A stretch of DNA of 64,000 nt from Mucilaginibacter corticis (lineage in GTDB: Bacteria; Bacteroidota; Bacteroidia; Sphingobacteriales; Sphingobacteriaceae): NCBI RefSeq assembly GCF_007558865.1, contig NZ_VLPK01000001.1, forward strand, positions 558,001 to 622,000, in the 5' to 3' direction. Positions 9,876 to 18,148 of this stretch are shown piece by piece. Both the position numbers and the translations under genes were made by a program. How positions within the stretch are numbered: the stretch's first letter is position 1; each line of letters begins with the position of its first letter. The notes beneath the pieces were generated by a model. The model was not told where the DNA came from. It did not search any database and saw only the letters and a list, made by a program, of their open reading frames with translations.

Positions 9876-9960
9876 TTTTTGTTATTAATATTTTACAGTT
9901 CAAATTCAATTATTGCTTATAAGCATACGTTTGCCAATTAGTAACATTAAAATAAATTAC

Positions 9961-11190
9961 TTAAGAATAAGAAGTTACCCTGCGCCTATTATTGTGATAT
10001 ATGTATTCTGCTTTCTTATTTTTTATTATGCCTGATAGTAATCCAACAAATGCGCAAAACAATAAAAACATTAAAAACATGCCATCAATTATAGGCTCGA
10101 CACTGAATTGTAAAATGAAACTACAGAATATAATAATTACAACTGTTTTAATAAAAACATCATTTCTTAATATCTTAATTGATTTTAAGAAAAGCTTTAT
10201 AGATGATATAGTATAAAAAACAAGAAACACCATAGGTATAACTCCTGCAGCCCGTGCAACATCCAGCCATAAATTATGCGCATACCCAAATCTGTTGAGG
10301 TCCCACCCAAATGGATCTGTTACAATAGAACTTAAAGCCCCAAACCATCTTTCTGTTCTGCCTCCAAGCGTATTGATACCAACACTGTCATCATTTAATC
10401 TGTCCTGGTAGAATTTAAAAAATTCAGAAAGCTTATCTAAATTATACACAACTACACCAAGTGCTATTATAAGCACAGATATGATTATGATATTATTTTT
10501 TACAGATTGTTTTTTAAAATTCAGGATGTAAGATATTATTAATGATGCTAATGCAATGCCCAATTGCGTTCTACTTCCTAAGCGCAATACGCATACAAGT
10601 GACAGCATGAACATAACTATGCTGGCATAGTAAATTCTTTTTTCAATAACTGTATTTTTTTTGATGTTTATTAAACCTATAAAAGGCATATTTAAAACAA
10701 AGTAACCAGCCAGGCCTGTCGCATTTAATTCTGTACTGCTATCCCAAATCAAATACATACTCCTCGTTCCTTCAGTAAATCCATTTTTTAAAATTTGGTC
10801 CAAAATTGAGATTAACGGGATTATGGAAAATGAAAAGCTGATAAAAAATATAAAGAATAATCTTATTTGATTAGATAAATAACTACAGCTTATATATTTC
10901 CCTGTTAAGTACAGTATCGATGGTAAAATTGCATTTGTTAAGACAACTATTGGAGATTGGTTTAAGATACTAGGGTGCAACGCTGAAAATATTTCATACG
11001 ATAATCCAAAGAATAACAAGTAAACTACATTTCTGTCAATATTCTTCAAAAGAAAATTTAAATTAAAAAAAAGAAAAACTACTAACGTTAAAGCAAATCT
11101 ATACCCATATAAAAATGGATTTATAAATACTATAAATACAATTAGCAGTAAAAAAAACTCCCTCTTTATAAAAGACTTTACGATGTTCAT
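9961..11190 (-). CDS. O-antigen polymerase/ligase-like membrane protein (Wzy candidate)
   Basis: Polytopic membrane protein (409 aa) with about ten to twelve hydrophobic segments and one large loop (about residues 225-305) containing NTLGGRTERWFG and GYAHNLWLDVARAAG. The H-N-x-W-L-D element in a periplasmic loop is typical of the Wzy/WaaL family. As the only such protein in a locus with Wzx, Wza and Wzc, it is the best candidate for the block polymerase. The sequence is poorly conserved, as usual for the family. Spacing to the next gene upstream is 19 bases. Confidence 0.78.
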   Translation of the reverse strand: MNIVKSFIKREFFLLLIVFIVFINPFLYGYRFALTLVVFLFFNLNFLLKNIDRNVVYLLFFGLSYEIFSALHPSILNQSPIVVLTNAILPSILYLTGKYISCSYLSNQIRLFFIFFISFSFSIIPLISILDQILKNGFTEGTRSMYLIWDSSTELNATGLAGYFVLNMPFIGLINIKKNTVIEKRIYYASIVMFMLSLVCVLRLGSRTQLGIALASLIISYILNFKKQSVKNNIIIISVLIIALGVVVYNLDKLSEFFKFYQDRLNDDSVGINTLGGRTERWFGALSSIVTDPFGWDLNRFGYAHNLWLDVARAAGVIPMVFLVFYTISSIKLFLKSIKILRNDVFIKTVVIIIFCSFILQFSVEPIIDGMFLMFLLFCAFVGLLSGIIKNKKAEYIYHNNRRRVTSYS

Positions 11191-11209
11191 TTATAGTTTA
11201 TCTTCATTC

Positions 11210-11911
11210 TTAAACAATAGGATGGCTTTTTTCAATAGCCTTTTCAAAAACTTGAATATCTTTAAACAATTCTGAATTTTGTTTTATCCACTCTGGTGAC
11301 CTATTCCACCATTGGATTTTATTTAAAAGTTCTATTTGTTCAGCATTAAATCTGGAGTTGATAACCTTAGCAGGAACACCACCGACAATATCAAATGCCT
11401 TAACATTTTTTGTAACTACAGACCCTGCTGCTATAATGGCGCCATCGCCAATTTCAATACCTCCCATTATTAAAACATTGGTACCTATCCAGACATCATT
11501 GCCAATCTTAAGGTGTATTTTTTTCTCTCTATCAAAAAATAACTCTTCATTAAATAGTTGTTGGGTTGTATAAGTAAAGCCTGCTTGTTTTAAAACCGAA
11601 AAAAAAGCAGGATGAGTAGATACAAAAGTTGATGATGGGTGAGTATAAGGCAGCACTTCAACATTATTTGCTATTGAGCAATAAGCACCAACATGAGTGT
11701 TTGCTAATTTGCTTTTTTGCCCTATATAAGTACCATAACCTATAGAACTGTTGGCAACAACAACCTTTGAATGAATTGTACAGTTTTCAGAAAGAAAGGT
11801 GCTTCTTGACAAAACAGCACTTGCAGATACTTTTGCCTTATATTTAAAGTAAATGTAAGGCTTGTAAAAAACCATAAATAAATACCGCAAGAAAAACTTT
11901 ACTTCGTTCAT
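11210..11911 (-). CDS. Hexapeptide-repeat acyltransferase (CatB/WbbJ type)
   Basis: Left-handed beta-helix acyltransferase (233 aa). Hexapeptide repeats run through about residues 30-190 and include the loop LPYTHPSSTFVSTHPAFF with the probable catalytic histidine, then GNDVWIGTNVLIMGG and AAGSVVTKNVKAFDIVGGVP. The extended first 30 residues (FFLRYLFMVFYKPYIYF) are hydrophobic and may attach it to the membrane. In this locus it most likely acetylates a sugar of the repeat unit; the target is not known. Confidence 0.85.
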   Translation of the reverse strand: MNEVKFFLRYLFMVFYKPYIYFKYKAKVSASAVLSRSTFLSENCTIHSKVVVANSSIGYGTYIGQKSKLANTHVGAYCSIANNVEVLPYTHPSSTFVSTHPAFFSVLKQAGFTYTTQQLFNEELFFDREKKIHLKIGNDVWIGTNVLIMGGIEIGDGAIIAAGSVVTKNVKAFDIVGGVPAKVINSRFNAEQIELLNKIQWWNRSPEWIKQNSELFKDIQVFEKAIEKSHPIV

Positions 11912-11945
11912 AACATTTCTTCCTTACTGAAAGCAGGTGTTCTTT

Positions 11946-13070
11946 TCAACTCAAAACCTTCCTTAAAACTTCAACCTGATAATTGGGGTTATACTTCTCA
12001 TCTATAATTGCATATGCTGATTGTCTGACTTTTTCTCTTTTTGGAAGATCAAGTGATATCCAATCTTTAATTTTTTTACATAAATCGGTGACATCTCCTT
12101 CTTTGAAAAAGCCGCCATTTACATTTGATTTTATAACTTCAAATTCAGGCATTTGATTATGAAAATTTGAATGTGTTATTACAGGTGTACCATAAGCAAA
12201 GCTATGTACAGCTGTCAAACCAACATTGCCTGGAGAAACGCAAACATCGGCATTGTATAACAGCTCAGCAATTTCTGCCTCATCGTAACTTGGTCCGTAA
12301 AACCAAACATTTTTCTCCAAGTGTTTTTCTGATACAAGGTTATTAAGATTAACTTGTTCTTTATCTTCACCAACTATTACAAAATTACAGTACACTCCTT
12401 CTTCTTTAAGTAAAGCCATAGCTTCAATAACCAAATCAATTTTTTTTGACTTTTGAATTCTGCCGATATAAATTAAAACGGGCAAGCTATTTTTAAAAAA
12501 ATCACTATATATATTAGACGATTTTACTTGTTTTCTAATTACAAGTTGATTTTCATAATCAAGTGAGTTATATATACAAACCATCTTTTCTCCATCTCTG
12601 CCATCCTTGATCATAAAGTCTCTGGAAAAATTACCATATAATAACACTTTAGTAGCCATGCCAAAAAATGGATAAGTCATTAATTTTTCTTTCCAGCTTA
12701 ATGGTCTTTTATAGCCATGTGTCCATAAATACGTCTTCTTTCTTAAAATCTTGCATAGTAAAACTATAATCCAATTGGATATATAACTAGTATCACCATA
12801 TAATATAAAATGTTTGTAATTTTTAAAGACAAGCCCAATTGCGCCCTTTTGCCATGTAAATTTTCCTCCTAATAGTTTTATATTTTTTATCTTTTTTTTA
12901 AAGCCTTTTAATTCACTAACATTCATTTCTTTTATATCTGGTGCCCAATATAAATGGTCGCCAAAGTAAAAGTCAAAACCCATTTCATTATCCATTTTTT
13001 TAAAAACAGAAGCCCTGTAGTGTTGAGCAAAATTATATATCAGGCAATAACTGGTATTTTGTTGGTTCAT
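11946..13070 (-). CDS. GT4-like glycosyltransferase
   Basis: GT-B glycosyltransferase of 374 aa. The donor half shows YIGRIQKSKKIDLVIEAMAL (about residues 197-216), VIVGEDKEQ, ADVCVSPGNVGLTAVHSFAY and the E/P-rich segment NFHNQMPEFEVI. The N-terminal half includes the basic KTYLWTHGYKRP loop. The start overlaps the flippase stop by 4 bases. Linkage and substrate are unknown. Confidence 0.8.
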   Translation of the reverse strand: MNQQNTSYCLIYNFAQHYRASVFKKMDNEMGFDFYFGDHLYWAPDIKEMNVSELKGFKKKIKNIKLLGGKFTWQKGAIGLVFKNYKHFILYGDTSYISNWIIVLLCKILRKKTYLWTHGYKRPLSWKEKLMTYPFFGMATKVLLYGNFSRDFMIKDGRDGEKMVCIYNSLDYENQLVIRKQVKSSNIYSDFFKNSLPVLIYIGRIQKSKKIDLVIEAMALLKEEGVYCNFVIVGEDKEQVNLNNLVSEKHLEKNVWFYGPSYDEAEIAELLYNADVCVSPGNVGLTAVHSFAYGTPVITHSNFHNQMPEFEVIKSNVNGGFFKEGDVTDLCKKIKDWISLDLPKREKVRQSAYAIIDEKYNPNYQVEVLRKVLS

Positions 13071-14527
13071 GTCAGGTTTGTATTGGGTACCTTTATTAAA
13101 AGTTTTACTTTATTTAACAAAATAAAAAACTCTTTTATTCGAAACACATAAAGTGCACTCAGATATACCATAGCTCCAATTACAGGGGCAACAAGAATTT
13201 TTATTATATTTTTATCTATAACAACCATTGTTGCATACATACTTATTACCATAAGCATGCTAATTAAGAAAATAGGCATCAAGTCTTTTATCTGTTTGAC
13301 AGCACCATACTCTAAAATTTTGCCAGGCGAATAACAGTTTATAAAAAAGTGTATAATTGTTGACGACAGTTCTGCCAGCGCTATATAGAAAATGCCAAAT
13401 TTAAACGAGATCATTAATAATGTTATTCTCACAATAATCTTCACATAATCCTGCTTTAAAGTTAAGTCCGTACGCCCTAGCACATATAAAATATTAATAT
13501 TTATACCCGCTATTATGGTAATGAGCCTTGCTATACAAATTATTTGCATAATAGGCACTGCAGGCAACCATTTGTCTGTTAAGAGGGTGCTTACCAGCGG
13601 ATTCGCTATAGTTGCTAAACCAATCAAAACAGGAGTTGATATTAATGCTGTTGATTTAATTACAAACCGCGTCATCCCAACTAAATTTTCTTTTTCATTT
13701 TGTATTGTTGAAAGCCCTGGCAACAGTACACTATCCAATACTGAATTAAATGTACCAAAGACAACATCTGCAAATTGGGTGCCGCGTGTATAGTAACCCA
13801 ATTCTTTGGCGTTAATAAGTTTTGCTATAAAAAGTGCCGAAATATTATTTACCACCATTGACAGAAGGGCTGATAAAACATATTTGGATCCAAATCCATA
13901 CATTGTTTTTAAGGCCTGTATAGAAAATACAAATTGGGGCTTCCACTTTATTTTGAGCCACATTAATATGATTGTAAAGACTGATCTTCCAACAATTTGA
14001 AATGCTAAAGACCATACACCAAAGCCTTTATAAGCAGATACTATACCTATACCTCCACTCAATATAATTGATATCAGATTAATTTTCGCTATCGATTTAA
14101 AATCGATTCTAATTGTCAGGATAGTTAACGGTATAGCAAAAAATGCATTTAATATCATTGAAAATGATAAAAATCTGGTAAGGCTTGTTAAAATAGGCGC
14201 TGCATAAAAACGAGCAATGAATGGGGCAGCAATCCATAATACTATGTAGCAAACAACACTTATTAATATGTTGAAGAAAAAAATAGTTGATAAATCCGTT
14301 TCCGTCCTATTTTGTTTTTGAATAAGGGCTTTAGTAAAGCCGCTGTCTATAAGTACTGTAAAAAAGGCAATAAAGACAGCTAATAATCCTATAGTACCGT
14401 ATTCAGAAGGAGATAATATGCGGGATATGATAATACCAATTATAAATTGCACAAGTTGCACAGAAAGGCGTTCAATCGTACTCCAAATTGCCCCCTTAAA
14501 CATTGAACTACCTAAACTTGATACCAT
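13067..14527 (-). CDS. wzx: Wzx-type lipid-linked oligosaccharide flippase
   Basis: MOP-superfamily membrane protein (486 aa) with about 12-14 hydrophobic helices. The opening GAIWSTIERLSVQLVQFIIG and IISRILSPSEYGTIGLLAVF are diagnostic of the WzxC/PST branch. It moves undecaprenyl-linked repeat units to the periplasmic face for the polymerase. It is the first gene after a 98-base gap, with the following glycosyltransferase translationally coupled. Confidence 0.9.
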   Translation of the reverse strand: MVSSLGSSMFKGAIWSTIERLSVQLVQFIIGIIISRILSPSEYGTIGLLAVFIAFFTVLIDSGFTKALIQKQNRTETDLSTIFFFNILISVVCYIVLWIAAPFIARFYAAPILTSLTRFLSFSMILNAFFAIPLTILTIRIDFKSIAKINLISIILSGGIGIVSAYKGFGVWSLAFQIVGRSVFTIILMWLKIKWKPQFVFSIQALKTMYGFGSKYVLSALLSMVVNNISALFIAKLINAKELGYYTRGTQFADVVFGTFNSVLDSVLLPGLSTIQNEKENLVGMTRFVIKSTALISTPVLIGLATIANPLVSTLLTDKWLPAVPIMQIICIARLITIIAGININILYVLGRTDLTLKQDYVKIIVRITLLMISFKFGIFYIALAELSSTIIHFFINCYSPGKILEYGAVKQIKDLMPIFLISMLMVISMYATMVVIDKNIIKILVAPVIGAMVYLSALYVFRIKEFFILLNKVKLLIKVPNTNLT

Positions 14528-14625
14528 TAATCTTTGTGGTTATAAATAAAATTATAATTTGTTTGTATAGTTAATTTGCGGTTGTAGGCTGTTCTTAATA
14601 AGATATAATTTTGATTTGATGATTT

Positions 14626-15960
14626 TTATAGCCTTGAATCAACTAAGTCGCGGTCTAAAAAACCTTTAGAATCAAAAATAATCCCATTTTTATTTAGCAT
14701 ATTTCGATAATCAAGCCTTAAAAACTCATCATGAGCCACCGTTAATATAATTGCATCATACAATGTCAATTCTTTTATTTCATTTAAAATAGCAATTCCA
14801 TATTCATCTTTTACCTTCCGGATATTAGCCCATGGGTCGTAAATTGTCACAGACATCCCAAATTGTTCCAACTCATTGTAGATATCTACCACTTTAGTAT
14901 TTCTTGTATCCGGACAATTTTCTTTAAATGTTATACCCAAAATCAAAGTTTTACACCCGGCAACCTTGTGGCCTTTATTTATTAAAAGTTTTACCACCTT
15001 ACCTGCAATAAATAAACCCATGTTATCATTTACCCTTCGGCCTGATAAAATCACTTGCGGATGATATCCCAATGACTCCGCTTTGTGTGCCAGATAATAA
15101 GGGTCAACTCCTACACAGTGCCCCCCTACCAGTCCTGGTCGGTATTTTAAAAAATTCCATTTAGTACCTGCAGCTTCTAAAACATCATTGGTATCAATAC
15201 CCATTTTATCAAATATTAATGCAAGTTCATTAACAAAGGAAATATTAACATCTCGCTGGGCATTTTCAATAGATTTTGATGCTTCTGCAACCTTAATACT
15301 TGGTGCTTTATGCGTACCTGCCTTAATTATTGAGGCATATAGGTTATTAACCAATTCGGCAATTTGTTCGGTTGAGCCTGAAGTTACCTTTTTTATACTA
15401 GTTAGTGTATTGACTTTGTCGCCGGGGTTTATTCTTTCCGGCGAATAACCTACGTAAAAATCATCATTATATTTAAGCCCTGAAAATTTTTCCAAAACAG
15501 GCACACAATCTTCCTCTGTACATCCGGGGTAAACTGTAGATTCATATATTACTACATCATCTTTTTTTAAAATATTACCAAGCATTTTTGATGCTTCTAA
15601 CAAAGGGGCAAGGTCCGGTGATTTAAACTGATTTATAGGCGTTGGCACTGTTACTATAAATACATTAAATTCACTCAACTTTTCAACATCGTAAGAAAAT
15701 TTAAGGCCAGTTTGATTACCTTGTTTTCCATGCGTTACAATATTCAAGCTTTCAAGATCAGCTTCTTTGGTACTGTCATTACCCCTGCTTAATTCATCTA
15801 TCCTTTTTTTATTGATATCAAATCCCAAAACATCATATTTTTTGGCAAATTCAATAGCCAAAGGCAATCCCACATAACCTAATCCAATAATGGCTATCTT
15901 TACATGATTAAGACCATTTAAATCAAATTGATTGTTAGGGGCAATGTTGCTAAAAGACAT
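14626..15960 (-). CDS. UDP-N-acetylhexosamine 6-dehydrogenase (TviB/WbpO-like)
   Basis: Nucleotide-sugar dehydrogenase (444 aa) that oxidises C6 of a UDP-HexNAc to the uronic acid with two NAD+. The Rossmann motif IAIIGLGYVGLPLA starts near residue 22, the active-site loop GLVGGHCVGVDPYYLA carries the catalytic cysteine, and the C-terminal UDP-binding domain has ITFKENCPDTRNTKV. The GGHCVGVDPYY form fits the TviB/WbpO/WecC group better than UDP-glucose dehydrogenase. It implies an acidic HexNAcA residue in the polymer. Confidence 0.9.
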   Translation of the reverse strand: MSFSNIAPNNQFDLNGLNHVKIAIIGLGYVGLPLAIEFAKKYDVLGFDINKKRIDELSRGNDSTKEADLESLNIVTHGKQGNQTGLKFSYDVEKLSEFNVFIVTVPTPINQFKSPDLAPLLEASKMLGNILKKDDVVIYESTVYPGCTEEDCVPVLEKFSGLKYNDDFYVGYSPERINPGDKVNTLTSIKKVTSGSTEQIAELVNNLYASIIKAGTHKAPSIKVAEASKSIENAQRDVNISFVNELALIFDKMGIDTNDVLEAAGTKWNFLKYRPGLVGGHCVGVDPYYLAHKAESLGYHPQVILSGRRVNDNMGLFIAGKVVKLLINKGHKVAGCKTLILGITFKENCPDTRNTKVVDIYNELEQFGMSVTIYDPWANIRKVKDEYGIAILNEIKELTLYDAIILTVAHDEFLRLDYRNMLNKNGIIFDSKGFLDRDLVDSRL

Positions 15961-15963
15961 TTC

Positions 15964-18096
15964 TTATTTTAAAATTGATAATGACGATAAAATTTGATTC
16001 CTTATTGAATCAGCCCTGGTGATATCATCAGGTGAATTAATTACACTTTCCGCCATTAACTTTGCTTTACCTATGCCGCTCTTTTCGGCGTACAACTTCA
16101 GTAATTTAAAGTCCTCAATACCTTCACTAAATGCTTCCCATCTTCTGCTTGCTATAAAGCCGGGTCCAGAACCTCTATATATAACTGAATAATTTGTGTT
16201 ATTAACCCCATCAAAACTATTTAAATTAAGCTTATTGACTGACGGATTGTTTATATCAGCATAATTCCAAAAACCAACGCCATCCATATTATATAAAAAG
16301 GCCTTCCAGGATATTAAACGATAATATGTATATGGTGATAAGGATTCTGCATTAGGCTTAGTGTCATAAATCCAAACATCATTATGTGCACTACCATTAA
16401 TTTCATCTATCACATCTTTGCTATTGATGACTTGTGCTATAGATAGCAATGGCACTATTTTTTTAATAGAATTAATTTTGTCGATAGTTGCAAATGTATG
16501 TATCGCAGGATAATTGCTTTTTATCCAGGCCAAAAAACTATAGAAATCGTCAACATCTTTAGCCCCTATTTCGTCATATGGATATAAATATATTTGAGAT
16601 TGAGAAAATCCGTAAAGTTTTGATGATGCTAGTATCCCATTGTACCATTTAATAAAACTTCCTTGCCATTCTGCCGACATAAAGGAAGTTCCCTTAAAGT
16701 TGTTTTTATTATTAAAATTTACAAAAAGGAATAGTTTCTTAAATGATTTAAGCTTTGAGATATAAGATTCATAGCTTTTAAAATCTGAGCTGCCAATTAG
16801 TGGTAATGCTGTTGGAGGAATTACCATTGTATTAATTCCATGCTTAAGTAGGTCATTAATTGCTTCTTCTGACCTATCACTAATAAGCGGATTATTTAAG
16901 TATGCCCAATTTACAGCGTTTATTGAATCCTTATTTAAAGAATTATTACTCCATACAGTATTATCTACCTGTAAGTTTGTAACGAATGTCTCTGAACTTA
17001 TTTTAATTGTTGCGGTTGTTTTACCAGCAGATTTACCCAGTACAGTAAATAAAAACATTTTTGACTCACCCGGTACTAAAACCACTGGGGTATTGTAAAC
17101 TAATAATGGATCTGCAACTTCCTGGCTTTCTTTACCAGACATCACAAAAGGTACTGTGTACAACTGTAACCTGTTAACTGACAATGCTGTATTATTAATC
17201 ACGCAATTAATTGTGCGAGTAGCATTTGACAAATTAGTTACCACAAAGGCACCATATGAAGTACCATTTACCGGTGTATAAAGCCTGTATTGATAATCAT
17301 TCGAATTTATTGGCTTATATGGTGTTAATAAATTTGTCCAGGGGCTAACCTTATCAACTATAAGCTCTTTTTTATATTGTTCCTGATACGAATGCAACCT
17401 GTCTGCCTTTATCTGTTTTAAGTTTTCGCTTATTCCGGCGTTTAGCGCATAATTATTCCTTTTTAAATCACTTCGATATCTTGTAATTGATAAGAGTGAA
17501 TTGACGTAACCATTAACATCGTCAGGTTTAATGATATCAGGCGAACTTTTGCCTATTTGGCTACCTTTAAAAATTTCAATTTCATCACAAAAAACATAAT
17601 ATCCTTTAGGAATTATGATTAGTTTTACATACTGTGCTTTTTGTTTTACAGCCGGTAATGTAAACTTTTTAACCTCATAATTACTGCCAGAGTTAGAGGT
17701 ATCAGAAATAGCATCACCAAAATAGCTGTAATCAAGCTTATTAATTGAACCGAATGCAAATATATGAGCAGGAAAATGCACATCAGAATTGTTTCCTCTA
17801 GCGGTGTTAAACGCAATATTGTCAATTATTGAAACTTGTTTAAGGTCAATATCAATTACAATTCTTTGAGTGTTTTGCCAACCTACTGTTTTATCAGACA
17901 CCCAAAAAGGATTGCCAGAACTGTTAACTCCATCTGTTAAAATAGTGTTATTGACATCCTTTGCTGATAAAGAGTAGTTTGGTGAAGGGGAAACACTATA
18001 TGGTTTGCTTAAAGCAATATCTTGTGCCTCAACCTTGTACCTGCAAGAACAATATAATAACAATAAAATGTTTAAAATTACTTTAAATTCCTTCAT
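15964..18096 (-). CDS. Secreted DUF4091/GH-like protein in the capsule locus
   Basis: Exported protein of 710 aa, read from the ATG at 18096 (a GTG lies one codon earlier). The N-terminal hydrophobic stretch ends in LLYCSC, so it could be a lipoprotein. Residues about 35-180 look like a discoidin/F5-8C sugar-binding module (DGVNSSGNPFWV, WQNTQRIVIDIDL). The C-terminal half matches the DUF4091 pattern of GH123-related proteins: an acid-containing YLYPYDEIGAKD, the tail ISWKAFLYNMDGVGFWNYAD, and SRRWEAFSEGIEDFKLLKLY. It probably binds or cuts the polymer made here. Its place between Wzc and the sugar dehydrogenase is 3 bases from the latter. Confidence 0.75.
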   Translation of the reverse strand: MKEFKVILNILLLLYCSCRYKVEAQDIALSKPYSVSPSPNYSLSAKDVNNTILTDGVNSSGNPFWVSDKTVGWQNTQRIVIDIDLKQVSIIDNIAFNTARGNNSDVHFPAHIFAFGSINKLDYSYFGDAISDTSNSGSNYEVKKFTLPAVKQKAQYVKLIIIPKGYYVFCDEIEIFKGSQIGKSSPDIIKPDDVNGYVNSLLSITRYRSDLKRNNYALNAGISENLKQIKADRLHSYQEQYKKELIVDKVSPWTNLLTPYKPINSNDYQYRLYTPVNGTSYGAFVVTNLSNATRTINCVINNTALSVNRLQLYTVPFVMSGKESQEVADPLLVYNTPVVLVPGESKMFLFTVLGKSAGKTTATIKISSETFVTNLQVDNTVWSNNSLNKDSINAVNWAYLNNPLISDRSEEAINDLLKHGINTMVIPPTALPLIGSSDFKSYESYISKLKSFKKLFLFVNFNNKNNFKGTSFMSAEWQGSFIKWYNGILASSKLYGFSQSQIYLYPYDEIGAKDVDDFYSFLAWIKSNYPAIHTFATIDKINSIKKIVPLLSIAQVINSKDVIDEINGSAHNDVWIYDTKPNAESLSPYTYYRLISWKAFLYNMDGVGFWNYADINNPSVNKLNLNSFDGVNNTNYSVIYRGSGPGFIASRRWEAFSEGIEDFKLLKLYAEKSGIGKAKLMAESVINSPDDITRADSIRNQILSSLSILK

Positions 18097-18148
18097 CACA
18101 GTCCTTTTATTAATACACTAATTATTTTATATCGTTTCTGCAGGAAGA

